In this document: piece by piece, positions 1 to 11,192 of the stretch
Layout of the letters: each line of letters opens with the position of its first letter
How positions within the stretch are numbered: position 1 is the first letter of the stretch
Source: Megamerina dolium
Taxonomy: Eukaryota; Arthropoda; Insecta; Diptera; Megamerinidae
Length of the DNA stretch: 64,000 nucleotides
Assembly: GCA_963854835.1 (NCBI GenBank)
Contig: OY978526.1
Coordinates: 14,587,277 to 14,651,276, forward strand
Direction: 5' to 3'
Program-made: the position numbers and the translations under genes
Notes under the pieces: generated by a model
Database searches by the model: none
What the model saw: only the letters and a program-made list of their open reading frames with translations
Told to the model about the DNA's origin: nothing

Positions 1-739
1 TGGTCTGTGTCCAGCGTTGTAGTTTGACCTTTCTTGAATGGTACCCTGCCTCGTGTTGGTACCTGCTATTTGAGATCTTCAGCGGCAAGCCATTCCGCGT
101 TCCCCCCACAATGAGACGGAGGCCGGGATCGAGACCGATTTTGATGTCGTAATCGGTATTTCGGATTTTGCTTAAATCCCCAGCATAATCATTTGCTTTC
201 TTATGGCACTTGACCCGCGATGTTGTGGCTGCTGCTGCCTGCAGGGTCTTATCCATGCAAAATGATATGCTGACGCCGTCCGTCATCATTGAATAACCGA
301 ACTTTTTCGATGTGGTCTCAGGGAACTCGAAATACTTGCGCCATTCAGCGTCTCGGTTAGGCTCAAACGCTTTCTGGCTACCCTTAAACAGACCAAGATT
401 ACATAGTGTGGCCCACAGTTGAGACGAGTCGTACCGTACGTGATGCGCTCCGAATTTCTTTATCGGGATGAGCGCAAAGTTTTTGATGTTGTTCTCCTCG
501 TTGTAGCGCTGCAGCTTGTAAAAAAAGCGCATGTACTGCCAATAGTTGTTGCTCTTTTTGATGTTGTTGAACTTTTGCCCATCCCAGTCCAAATGTGTTC
601 GCATCTGGGAGAGCAAAGTTTCATCAGGCTGTTTGCAACTATTGTCCACAAACAGGTAGTCTAGCGTGTTGTAAATAGTCGCTGGTGTGGACCCATCAAC
701 ACGCCTAAGGAACCTACGGATTCTGCTGTACGCGTGCAT
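1..739 (-). CDS. Fanzor (TnpB-like nuclease), copy A, N-terminal part, runs off the window
   Basis: The minus-strand frame opens with ATG at 739 and stays open to base 1, so the C-terminal half lies outside the window. From base 465 leftwards it is nearly identical to copies B and C. Before that point it has about 92 residues that B and C lack (start MHAYSRIRR), so this is the only copy here with the native N-terminus. An in-frame TAA lies a few codons upstream of the ATG, which supports this start. The visible part includes the RuvC-I motif IGLDPG. By joining shared parts, a full protein would be about 450 residues. Known of the family: Fanzors are RNA-guided DNA nucleases carried by eukaryotic transposons. 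Whether the missing part is intact cannot be seen. Confidence 0.85.
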   Translation of the reverse strand, partial: MHAYSRIRRFLRRVDGSTPATIYNTLDYLFVDNSCKQPDETLLSQMRTHLDWDGQKFNNIKKSNNYWQYMRFFYKLQRYNEENNIKNFALIPIKKFGAHHVRYDSSQLWATLCNLGLFKGSQKAFEPNRDAEWRKYFEFPETTSKKFGYSMMTDGVSISFCMDKTLQAAAATTSRVKCHKKANDYAGDLSKIRNTDYDIKIGLDPGLRLIVGGTRNGLPLKISNSRYQHEAGYHSRKVKLQRWTQT

Positions 740-1318
740 TTTATTTCGAAAAGCACAATCAATTGCGGATTAACGAAACGGCTGATTGCTGTTTTATTAG
801 GTCTGCTCACTTACATTACTATCACTATCAATTTCTGTCATCTGTCACTCTCGATATGAGAAAATCTACAAGAATCTATGTGAACTGAAAACTATCAGAA
901 ACTTGTAAATTGACATTCACACTTCGTAATTGACAGCTGGATTTATTTTTTCGCCATGCTTTTCATGTCGAAAACTGTTAACAATTGTTGAAAGTTTTTT
1001 GTTGCGAACACACCAATTGTTTTGTAAGATGGATCGAGAAAAATTCACAATAGAAATTTTTCAGCAGTGTTGTCATCGCAAATTGCCCTAATACTCTTTT
1101 ATTTTGAGAATTCTCTCATAGAGTTAATGCGGATTAGCTGCAATTAATGCTCGAATTAATCCGAATTAACTCGGTAATCCGGAATTAGGCTTGAAAGTGT
1201 ATGCCACTTTACGCATATTAAACGTGGAAAATGCAAACCCTTAAATATATTGATTTAAAAGAAAAATGACTTAATAGGAACATAATATGAACATTTACTA
1301 AAAACCACAACTAAATTA
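740..1318. other. 5' flank of Fanzor copy A, no gene seen
   Basis: AT-rich sequence upstream of the Fanzor start. It contains short direct repeats of the form CGAATTAATC/CGAATTAACTC near 1152-1175 and no convincing coding frame. It may hold the promoter or 5' UTR introns of the Fanzor transcript, but no specific element could be assigned. Confidence 0.4.
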
Positions 1319-2340
1319 CTGACCTTGTTATTTGTTGTTTGATGTGAAGCCAATTTAGCCACCAAGTGGACGTACGTGTGTCTGTCTGTTGCAAAAATGT
1401 GTCGAGCTGCAATAAGTAAGTAATAATTTATTAATAGTAAGATTTTTGTATAAACATATACATTTTAAAGTGAATATATACTAAAAAGCACAAAAATTAC
1501 ATAAAATAACCTACCTTGTTATTTGTTGTTGGACGCGAAGCCAATTTAGCCACCAAGTGGACGTACGTGTGACTGTCTGTTGCAAAAATGTGTCGAGCTG
1601 CAATAAGTAACTTCGTTGCTTCGAATAAGAATCGACATAAAAATATCAATACCACGATTGTTGTTAATAAATTATACTACAAAGAAAAAATTTTACAAAT
1701 GTGCATATTAATTAATAGTATTATTACTTATTATTATATTAATAGTAAGATTACTTATTATATCAATATTAATAATTTTATTGTATAGACATATTCAAAT
1801 ACTTTAAAGTGAATATATACTAAAAAGCAGCAAAACTACTCAAAATAGCCTACCTTGTTAATTGTTGTTGGATGCGAAGTCGAACTTGGGAGCAATTAAT
1901 GCCTGTGAACGTGTATGTGTCAAAATCCCTTGCAAAAATGTGTTGAGCTAAAAACAAAATGAACTATATATTATATAAGTAGGTATACTAAAAGTTATAT
2001 AAATTAAATTACCTTTGTATTGGCGATTGCTGGAAATTAATTGTTGTACTTAACATGGTGTAAGTTAGAAACTTACGAGTGGAGATCAAAACGTCATCAA
2101 TTTTCGTAATCTATTACACTACAAAGAAAAAATTTTACAAAAAAGTGAAAGTAGTATTATTATTATATTAATAGTAAGATTTTTGTATAAACATATACAT
2201 TTTAAAGTGAATATATACTAAAAAGCACAAAAATTACATAAAATAACCTACCTTGTTATCTGTTGTTGGACGCGAAGCCGTTTTTGGAGCAATTAGTGCT
2301 AGAGAATGTGTGTGTCAAAATCATGCAAAAATGTGTCGAG
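1319..2340 (-). repeat. Tandem array of about five exon-like units upstream of Fanzor copy A
   Basis: Diverged units begin near 1319, 1511, 1852, 2010 (weak) and 2247 and are separated by AT-rich spacers that themselves repeat. Read on the minus strand, the two best units are each an 83-nt block. Each starts after a pyrimidine-poor TTACTTATTGCAG, opens with CTCGACACATTTTTGCA, and ends ATAACAAG followed by GT, so the blocks look like exons bounded by splice sites. In one frame the two right-hand units are open, while the later units carry stops. They lie upstream of the Fanzor start on the same strand. They could be duplicated non-coding 5' exons or simply an internal tandem repeat of the element. 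Confidence 0.6.
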
Positions 2341-3563
2341 TTACTGGTAATCAATTATGCTACGAAGAGAAAATTTGAGATAAAAATTTTAATAGTAATA
2401 GCAATATAATTATTAATATATGAATTAATTAATAGAATTTAATAATATGATTGTATAAACATAAACATTTCAAAGTGAACGCTTTAAAAAAAGTTAAATA
2501 AATATCAATTCGATCGTCAACAATCATCACTGTGTGCAATTTGTGCAACATGTACATAAAAGAGCTGCAAGAATGTTATTCGGTTTTCTAATATTGTAAT
2601 TCTCTTTACACTCAAAACATGTAAATAGCTTATCTAAATAGAATGGAAAAGAGTGCGAGTAAAATATACGTAATGTGATCTGTTTTGTTATTGAAGTCAG
2701 TTACGAGAAGACTATTCTCTTTACTTTCATTTGGAAATTCTCTTAATACTGAAAAGAAATACATTTCTGCAGCTCTCTAATGTACATACACATCATCGTC
2801 TGTAGCTTCGGTTGCGGCTGCCATAAAGCCGAAGCTACGAACATGTGCGTAGGTTGTGTATGCATCGCTTATGTATGTACCTACGTAGATATGATACAGA
2901 ACAGTTATGAACATATGAACCGTTATGTTTGATTTTGTTTTGTTGAATAAAAAAAAAACGGTTTTTTGCGATTTTAGATTTAATTCACTTTAAATATTGA
3001 AATTTCATTTTAACACATAACACAAATAACACAATGAAGTCTTTATAGAGATATATGTATGTATATGTACATTTACTGGAAAGCGTCAAAAACACACAAA
3101 ATTTAATGTAATTGAAATGCCCGAAATTCAATACAGAAAGAATTTTTGAAATACGATACTTTCGTAGAAAAAGAAATATATGTAATTATGAGCAAAATCG
3201 ACAATCGGCACTCAGAAACTTCTAGATAAAATCATTCTTCTAAATTTGGTTCGTAATTACCCTTAGGTAATAAATTAAACTACGAAAGCTGTACAAAATT
3301 ACTTACCTCGTTATATGTCTTTTAATTCTTTTAAATTTGGTATTATTACTACCAAAGATCACTAATATAATGCAGCAATTCAATGTTGCGCACAATGCAC
3401 TACACACTTTCACTTATTCACTTCTTACTCTTTCTGCAGTCATTTCACAACTGACTATGGCAAATGTATGGTAGCAGAAATTTGAAATCAAGCGTCGTTT
3501 GTTGTTTTTTTTTTTGTAACAACAGTAGCCTTTGGTTTTGATGTTTTTATCTTTGTGCTGCCA
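2341..3563. other. AT-rich spacer inside the copy A element, no gene seen
   Basis: No convincing coding frame. A 10-bp inverted repeat (GTAGCTTCGG at 2802-2811, CCGAAGCTAC at 2829-2838) could form a stem-loop. The interval 466-3563 is exactly what copies B and C have lost. The sequence CTGAGACAC at 3564 marks where those copies resume. Confidence 0.45.
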
Positions 3564-4262
3564 CTGAGACACTTTTTTTTTTTATTAAGTTGCTACTGTA
3601 GAATTAGATTTGAAAGATTTTCATAAATATAAACATATAAACATAACCAAATGGACATTAACTTAATACAATATCCTAAACATTATTAATTGTTAACGCA
3701 ATATATATTTTTACATGCTTAATTTATGGAATATTTTTTAACGACGGTAGATGTACTTGCTCAATATTTTGAAATTTGATATTTATTGAAAACAACGTTG
3801 TTTAATTCTATGGCATCAGTGAGTTTTATAGTTTGATATCAAACATTAGTGTGAAGTCGGGCTTTTATGAAAATTAAAAATCTTTAAAATATTCGAATGT
3901 ATCAACGTCAACAAAATTACAAATTATCTACCAATTATTCGAAAATATTTGACCCGCACATCGATCTAATATACCTTTTGTATTATTTAACAATTTTCAA
4001 CAATTTGGACCAATTGCACCAAAATGGCAGCATTATATTCTTTGTAACTTCAAATTATATACATATATGTGTATGTATCAATGTGCATATATTTTGCAAC
4101 TTCATGTAGTGGACCTAAGGCATGATTAGATTATTTTGAAGCTAAAGCGTTAGTGCAATGTTACCATTTTAATGTTTTTGGGTTGATGCTATTTGAATTG
4201 ATGATATTGACAATGAATTGATGCGTATGCGTATAATTTTAGATTACATCTTTCACATTACA
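3564..4262. repeat. Conserved 5' tail of the Fanzor element, copy 1 (empty site for the satellite-like insertion)
   Basis: About 570-700 bp that recurs nearly unchanged at 19308-19872 (same orientation) and 23966-24641 (inverted). Here the T-run after CTGAGACAC is uninterrupted, whereas the other two copies carry a 1.5-1.65-kb insertion in it, so this is the pre-insertion state. A small open frame (3897-4109) is shared by all three copies but has no recognised domain and its end differs between copies, so it is not called as a gene. Homology with the 24-kb copy ends at about 4262. Confidence 0.8.
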
Positions 4263-4278
4263 TTCACAATTTAATTGC

Positions 4279-4898
4279 TCAAGCACTTAAAAATGTGGGA
4301 TATAATTCGTTAAAATGTTGATTGAAAAGATTACGCTCATTGAGAAAATTAAAATCCGAATGATGCAATGAATCTCTTGAAGTTAAAATGTCATCTGAAA
4401 TACCAAATGTGCCTCCACCAAGAGAATGTATATTCATAAACGGTGACAGCACATTAGGTATAATATTGAAGTTATCAGAACGATGTCGTAGAATATTTGA
4501 TGGTGGCATTAGTGGTGTCTGTAAGTTAAATTTCGCCAGTGTTGGTTCTAACCATCGTGGTGGTGCAGTCATACTTGGTAAATATATAAAAGACGAGGGC
4601 AACGTAACAGCTGGATATAGATGATGAAGTGATGATGAATGTTCTTGGGTCGGTGCAGAATTATCACGATATGTAGTTTTGTGTGGTGCTAAAAAAAATA
4701 AAATAAATTTAATTGCTTATTACAGAATTTTATCAATGTGAAGTGACTTACCCATACGAAACATGGCTGAAATATTTGAATTTACTTTGCGTTTTTTTAC
4801 AAATGCACGAGACTTTTTTGCATTGCAAATTTCCATGAACAATAGCAGCAGGAGTAAAGCAAAAACAATCGATAGAAATTGTAAATTCCTTGCAATCA
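4279..4898 (-). CDS. Small secreted proline-rich protein, two exons, apparent frameshift in signal peptide
   Basis: Exon 2 (4688-4279, acceptor TTTTTTTAG) encodes an open C-terminal part with FIYLPSMTAPPRWLEP and ends at TGA. Exon 1 ends at 4752 before a consensus GTAAGT, and the splice is in frame. Read from ATG 4898, a start and hydrophobic run typical of a signal peptide are split between two frames. One T is missing from the run complementary to 4861-4864, so only the internal ATG at 4836 is in frame with exon 2 (164 residues). This is either a sequencing or assembly slip, a recent disabling mutation, or a missed upstream exon. The short YLP/PP motif recalls the genes at 5877-6998 and 40664-41488, but homology is not proven. 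The function is unknown. Confidence 0.6.
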
Positions 4899-5876
4899 TT
4901 GTTAGATTAAAATGCGTCTACACAAGTGTGAATTTCAGCTTCAAGTGTTTTGTAAATAATTATTTAATTAACTTCAAACTTTTTAACATCGCTGAAATGT
5001 TGAATTCGTAATAATGTTTCCCTTTTACAAGTTTCTGCCAATACATACCTACATAGCTACATATAAAAGTGTTGACATTTTTTAAAATTCATAACCACAC
5101 TGAGTTCAAAAACACCTAGCAATAATGAGCCAAATGCAAATAAATAATAACATCATGACGATAAAATGAGGTGGGCGTGTTTTGTACGAGTGTGGTTAAG
5201 TGTGGAATTTAATAGAAATTAGTAAACAATTAATTTAAATAAATTTACTGCCAAATCATATTAACTTTGCAAGTACTATATGTATATATAAATGCTATAC
5301 AGTATATACAATCGTGCTTACTTATGTGGCCATTACAACATTTATTGTTTTCTTTGATTATTTTTATATTTATCTATATGTATAATTGGTATTGACTCTT
5401 TGCGCAAATAAGTAAACGCTTATTTCTTTAACAACAACAATTACTATACTTTGCAAAGATATGTACGGTTTAGTATAAAAATGACTATGCGTACGTCGAT
5501 ATACATTCATATGTACGAGCAGATAATTAAAAATAAAATCTTTACTTTACTTATTATCTGCTAAATAAAACATTGCATCTACCATTTACATGCATTGTTG
5601 TTTGAAAATTAATGGTTCATTAATTAAAGCAGTTTAGGAAATATTGAGAATCAAATAATAAAATGGTAACTGTTGTTTGCGAGATAAAGCAAATATTTTT
5701 ATATTTCACAGTATCTACGCAAATTTACAAAAATATTTTTTCTGTATTCGTTTTTGAGCATAAATACAATGTAAAGAAAATTATTAAGTAACAATAAGTA
5801 GAAGTTTGTAATATTCTTTATTGTTGAAATAAACGCAAAGGAGTATTTATATGTACGAGTACGAGTAAAAATTAAT
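4899..5876. other. Intergenic, no gene seen
   Basis: AT-rich spacer between two minus-strand secreted-protein genes. A TTTATT (minus AATAAA) near 5817 is a plausible polyadenylation signal for the 5877-6998 gene. No other feature was recognised. Confidence 0.4.
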
Positions 5877-6998
5877 TTAATTCCATCCAATATTATTTGG
5901 CAATATATAAATATCATCGGGTCGGCCATTGAAAAGAAATGGATGCTTAAGTAATGTCATTTTCGAATCTTGTGGTGGAGCTGCTGACGACGGACCTGAT
6001 ATACCATACGAGGACGATGATGCTGATGGTGATGATGATGATGATGAAGATAATGATATTGGTGTTGGTGTGGTAGGTCTTGTATTAAATCCATTCATCA
6101 TTGTAATAAATTGTAATGGATTTTGAAAAACGTTTGGTGTTGTTACGCCCATTTGGTAAATATTCGTAGGTCTACCGTTTGCAATGAAATGCAATGGTAA
6201 ATTGAAAATTGAACTAAATGGTGAAAATGGTGACGACTGCGATTGATATGGTAATGATAGAGACGAATATAATGAAGATGGCTGCGACGATGGCGACAAT
6301 GATGATGACGTATATGTTCTTACCCAGCCAAAACTGGGTAAGAACATATACGGTGTAGGTGGCATACGCATATAATAAATTGGTGAATTACGTTGAAATG
6401 AAGTCGCTGATGCGGATGATGATGATGCTGAGGAACGTTGTCCCGTAGTTCCACGTGACATGGTGTCTTCAAAAAGGGGATAAAACATTTGTGATGGCAT
6501 ATATGGAATTAAAATTGGCTGTGGATAACTTAAATATGAAAGGAATCTTGGTACGTGCAATGATGGGAAACTTTCAAAGTTAGGGATTGGCTGTTGTTGT
6601 TGTGATATTGATTTGGAGTGATAAGCTGCTGGAAATGGATGCCAAGGAAAATTTATAGCAGATGGATTGGACTCCTGTTTCAGAGCATTAACAGTTTGAT
6701 AATGATCATTGAATTCCGATTCTTCTAATGGTAGTAAATTCTTCTCATGTAAATATTGAGCTTGTGGAAGAGGTCCTTGCTGTTGCTGCTGCTGTTGTTG
6801 TTGTTGTTGTTGTGGCTGCTGTTGCTGTTGTTGTTGTTGTCGCAATTCTGTTGCAGCTTGTTGATGTACATTTTGTTGATGTGATTGCGACGGTTGTACA
6901 ATATTTGCAGCTGCTATTTGTGGTATATTCTGCTTTAGAATTAGCAATATAATCATAAACTGCATAAAGCAGGAAACCAATTTCAAAAATGTATTCAT
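5877..6998 (-). CDS. Secreted low-complexity protein with PPxPY and FNGRP motifs
   Basis: A 373-residue frame starts with a hydrophobic segment fitting a signal peptide (about residues 1-31). A Gln-rich run follows (about 50-75). There is an aromatic/proline block around YYMRMPPTPYMFLPSFGW, then Ser-rich stretches, and two NGRP motifs (ANGRPTNIY and FNGRPDDIY), ending in NNIGWN. The gene at 40664-41488 has the same order of signal peptide, PPMPY block and C-terminal FNGRP motif, so the two look paralogous. A consensus acceptor (TTTTGCTACAG) just upstream at about 7027 suggests a 5' UTR intron. Signal peptide and composition suggest an extracellular or cuticle-type protein, but no known domain was recognised. 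A perfect 19-bp inverted repeat lies within the frame. Confidence 0.75.
   Translation of the reverse strand: MNTFLKLVSCFMQFMIILLILKQNIPQIAAANIVQPSQSHQQNVHQQAATELRQQQQQQQQPQQQQQQQQQQQQGPLPQAQYLHEKNLLPLEESEFNDHYQTVNALKQESNPSAINFPWHPFPAAYHSKSISQQQQPIPNFESFPSLHVPRFLSYLSYPQPILIPYMPSQMFYPLFEDTMSRGTTGQRSSASSSSASATSFQRNSPIYYMRMPPTPYMFLPSFGWVRTYTSSSLSPSSQPSSLYSSLSLPYQSQSSPFSPFSSIFNLPLHFIANGRPTNIYQMGVTTPNVFQNPLQFITMMNGFNTRPTTPTPISLSSSSSSSPSASSSSYGISGPSSAAPPQDSKMTLLKHPFLFNGRPDDIYILPNNIGWN
6309..6352. repeat. Perfect 19-bp inverted repeat inside a coding exon
   Basis: Arms 6309-6327 (CGTATATGTTCTTACCCAG) and 6334-6352 are exact reverse complements around the 6-nt loop CCAAAA. The structure encodes the conserved PYMFLPSFGWVRTY block of the secreted protein. 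The mRNA could form a stable hairpin. Confidence 0.9.
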
Positions 6999-9636
6999 AT
7001 CTATTTATGTAGGTGCATAAAGATGTCTGTAGCAAAAGGAAGAAAAAGAAAAAATGTAAATGTATGGGATTCTGTATGGGCTCCTACTTTAAAATCATGT
7101 TGATAATATTTGCTAGAATTAATTATAAAAAAAACTAAATGAGAAATATTACATAAATAAACTCGTTTACATAATTTACTACCGTTTAGAATTCCAGCAC
7201 GTCATTTTGTAGCAAACAAAAAAAGATCTCTTGTGGTGCAGCATCATTTTATTGCAATTGCAATAAATATAACGCATACGCATGAGTATTCATTTATACT
7301 AAAAATAGAAATTGCGTAATCTTTTATCTTGCAAAGTCTTTCATCGGTAGCCCACATATACAATATATCCACAAATGAGGAGTAATTTTACAAAACCTGA
7401 TAAATTCATTTCTAAAATTTGCTAGCAAATCAAGAAAGTTCTTTAAAATTATATGAATGTGCAGTGTTAGCTAATTAACAGTATGTATGTTTTACATTAA
7501 GCACTCATAATCAGAATTGTGTTGTGACAGTTCGAAATTATCACAATTATGGTTTGTTGTGACAGATCGGAAATATCGCAATTATGATTGGTTGTGGAAA
7601 TTTGGAATTACTACCATACAAATGGGAATATTTATGATTTTATACAAAAAACAGTGTTGCCATATGGCTGATTATCCTAAATATGGGTGAGTAAAAAGTA
7701 TATTTTTTTTTAGAAATGATTGTTCATTTAATTTAATTTTTGCATTTTTTGTCTCTAATACGTGCTATCAATGCTCTTTTAATCCCAATAAATATTTTTT
7801 TTTTATAATGAATTTGTCTAACTTTTACCGGAAATAGTGTTTTGAAGTTAAATGTTATCATGAACAATTATTTGTTCTGTATTTTCATTAAATATTCTGT
7901 TGGATTTGAATGCAGAGAATACAAAAATTAGGTAAAAAACAAAAAATTGCAGAAAAAAATGGATTTATCTCATTTTGCTTAGTTACTTTTTATATGTATG
8001 CATGTATAGAAACTTTTGCCAATGTTGATTTTAATAAAAACAACAAAACAACAGATCGATTACATGTATCATCGATCATTTATGATCAAATCCATTTGTA
8101 TATTTACCAGGCACAAGTTGTTGATGCCTGAATAGAAATGATTTACTTTCTTTGCTTAGCTCTTAGCTTACCAAGCAAGCACCTAATGCACAAAGAATTT
8201 TTTAGTCAATTGCCAATGTATTACCTACTTTCCCAGTGGGTTATTGATTGCAAGCACATTTCACACACAACTCATATGATAATGCGCACACATAAAGAAT
8301 TCCGCAACTACGGTTCTTTATACATGCAAATGCACTAATGATTTTTCTTCATGTAATTCATGTATTTCCAGTGTTCGATTTGCAGCACAACTTTAAATGT
8401 TGTATTCTTTGGTAGACAACTTGTCTTCATCCAGAAAACATATACTTTGTACGTGTCCAGATGTACACATGTTTGTGCAACGAACTCTATAATGCATAAT
8501 TCTATTTATGCCATCGGCATTAGTAATTCTTTCTTACTGTGTTACATATTATATCATACTTTTGTTGAGCATAAATTAACACAATCTCACCTCATGTGCA
8601 ATTATTGGGTTAGTCTCGTTCGTTCGTATTTGTACACACTGAAGCGCCAGTCAATTTATGTATTTACGCTAGCGTTTTTCATCTTTTGCTTTTGTATTTG
8701 TTTTATTTTCTATTATGTATATAAGTATGTAAGCTTTTCATGAGCAAATATAAAAAAGTGAAATTTTTTATTTACCATATAATGCTTAGGTTGATGCGTA
8801 ACAAATTGATTGTTAACAAATGCATATAAACATTCGCCTGTATCAATATTTATTCACGTTGGGGCATATTAAATATATAAAAAAGAAGTATTAGATCTAA
8901 AATACAAAATCATAGATTTAACTGTTTATCAAAATCATTAAAATTTTTTTTTTTAATTTATTCTAGAATTCTGCACATTTTAACAATATCATTCATTACA
9001 CTTCTTAATAGTTACACAATTATCTATGTAATAACTTTCACTGATTTGTTACTAGTACTTTAAGTGATCACGACACAAGTAATATCTTTGTCTAAGGAAG
9101 AAGATGATTCTATTTGAAAATATGTATGCTCACGCTACTGTTGAAGAAACGAAAATGACTTTAAATTGGCAAAGTGATCGTTCTTTATATGGCATACTAT
9201 TAGTAATTGGCGCATGCGCAACTGCGCGCGAGAAATAAGCAAAAATCTTTAGTTAATATAGCATAACTACGATACATAACATATGCATACTTGCATACAA
9301 GCAGACGTATGCACACATAAGTGGCTATGTAGAATTGTGTAGTCTACATATACATACATAGCTATTACGAGTATGTACAAGTTCATAGAAAATTTTTTAA
9401 TTTTAGTAATGATAGCTGCTGATCCAGAAGCATTGATACTTTTATTCAATGAGAAAATCAATTTTTCAATTTGCATTCAGTTTCATATATATAATTGCAT
9501 TTGAGTCTACAATTCTTTAAAATGTTGTTTCGCAGTTATATTCACCTAGTACGCAATTTGATGACAGATTTCTATGTGAAAAACATCTCAAAAAGTCGAT
9601 ATTCTTTTTAAAGTCGATTTTAATTTAATTATACCT
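6999..9636. other. Intergenic, no supported gene
   Basis: AT-rich sequence upstream of the 5877-6998 gene. Several open frames near 7910-8743 have no domain and unbiased composition, and look like chance. No RNA gene or repeat was recognised before the target-site duplication at 9637. Confidence 0.4.
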
Positions 9637-9998
9637 ATGTTTGTTTACAGGTGGTCTGGTGGTGTTTTCGCAAGGTAACGTGTCTAACTGCCTCAACCAG
9701 GTGGGGCTAGCGCAATCCTTGTTGAACTCATCGCAAGTCAACTCACTGGCTGTCATGTAGTTTGATCTGAGCGCTATGTGATGATACCTTTATTTGTTAA
9801 TGAGGGGTAGTCATATAGCTTGCTCTGCTTACTCTGTGATGGCGCTTTCATTATTATTAATGGGGGCCCTCCATGTGGCGACCACCGGGCAACGTCTTCC
9901 TGGCACCCGCTGGGAGGCGGCTGAAGTGAGTGGCGAAAATCTCCTCGGTTAGAGGTTGTGCGTTGGGTTTGGGACCCGCCACATAAAAAACTCACCCA

Positions 9999-11192
9999 AT
10001 GAAAAAAACAAATATGCCTCGGATAAGGACTACCGCTTTTGTTGATGACCCCCGCAAACGAAAAAAGGACCACGATTTACGGATATGCACCTGGAATGTC
10101 CGATCCCTTTATAGGGAGGGTGCCTCTATCCAGCTAGTTGATGTCCTCGAAAAATACAGAGCTGACATCACCGCTCTCCAGGAAATGCGATGGACAGGAC
10201 AGGGCTGCTCCAAAAGAGCGTCCTGTGACATCTACTACAGTTGCCATGCTGAAAGGCACGAATTAGGATGTGGATTTTTGGTCAGCAAGAGACTACGACA
10301 TCTTGTCTCACAGTTCACGCCTGTGAACGAACGGCTGGCCACAATCCGCATCAAGGCAAAATTTTTCAACATCAGCCTTATATGTGCCCACGCTCCGACG
10401 GATGAGAAGGACAATGTGACCAAGGAGAGCTTCTTTCAGCGCCTCGAAGAAGCTTATGACCGCTGCCCCCGTCACGATATCAAAATCGTGCTTGGCGACT
10501 TTAATGCCAGGGTGGGCAAGGAAGGTACCTTTGGTCCAACTGTCGGAAAATTCAGCCTCCACCAGAACACCTCCGATAACGGAATGAGGCTGATCGACTT
10601 CGCCGCAGCACGAAACATGGTAATTGGTGGTACCAGATTCCAGCATCTCGACATCCACAAAGCGACATGGCTGTCTCCAGATCAACGTACAAGAAACCAA
10701 ATTGATCATGTGGTGATTGACGGAAGGCATGCTTCCAGTGTGATGGACGTGAAATCGATCCGTGGTGCCAACATCGACTCGGATCACTACCTTGTTGCAG
10801 CTAAGGTGCGCACACGCTTATGTGTCGCAAATAACAAGAGAAGTCCCACACAGAGAAAGCTCGACGTCAGTAAGCTGCGATCATCAGAGACAGCAGATGC
10901 ATTTTCCACTCGACTATCGGATCTGCTTATGCAGAACACTCCCCCACTTGATGATACATGCGCACGGTGGACATATATATCCCACTCCATGACTACTGCT
11001 GCCGAGGAGGTAATCGGTTACTAACGGCCTCTGAGGAATGAGTGGTATGATCAGGAGTGTCGCGACGCTACCGCAGAGAAAGACGCCGCTTACAGAAAAA
11101 CCCTGCGTACAGGCGCAACGCGAGCTGTTAAGGAGTGGTATAGAGAGAAAAGGAGTGCAGAGAGACGTGTTTTCAGGCGCAAGAAGAGGTAG
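9999..11192 (+). pseudogene. RTE endonuclease domain, interrupted by stop codons
   Basis: The frame opens near 9999 and reads ICTWNVRSL, LGDFNARVG and DSDHYLV, the motifs of the exonuclease/endonuclease/phosphatase fold. Family role: nicking target DNA to prime reverse transcription. TAA at 11022-11024 and TAG at 11190-11192 interrupt a frame that otherwise continues with a linker (RPLRNEWYDQECRDA) typical of these polyproteins. The protein can therefore not reach the reverse transcriptase. Confidence 0.88.

Noticed and set aside
3897..4109. Small protein shared by three copies of the element tail
   Set aside because: It recurs only because the DNA is repeated. The ends differ between copies and no domain is visible.
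8138..8743. Consecutive open frames as a small multi-exon gene
   Set aside because: No domain, no coherent splice sites and unbiased AT-rich composition. They are best explained as chance.
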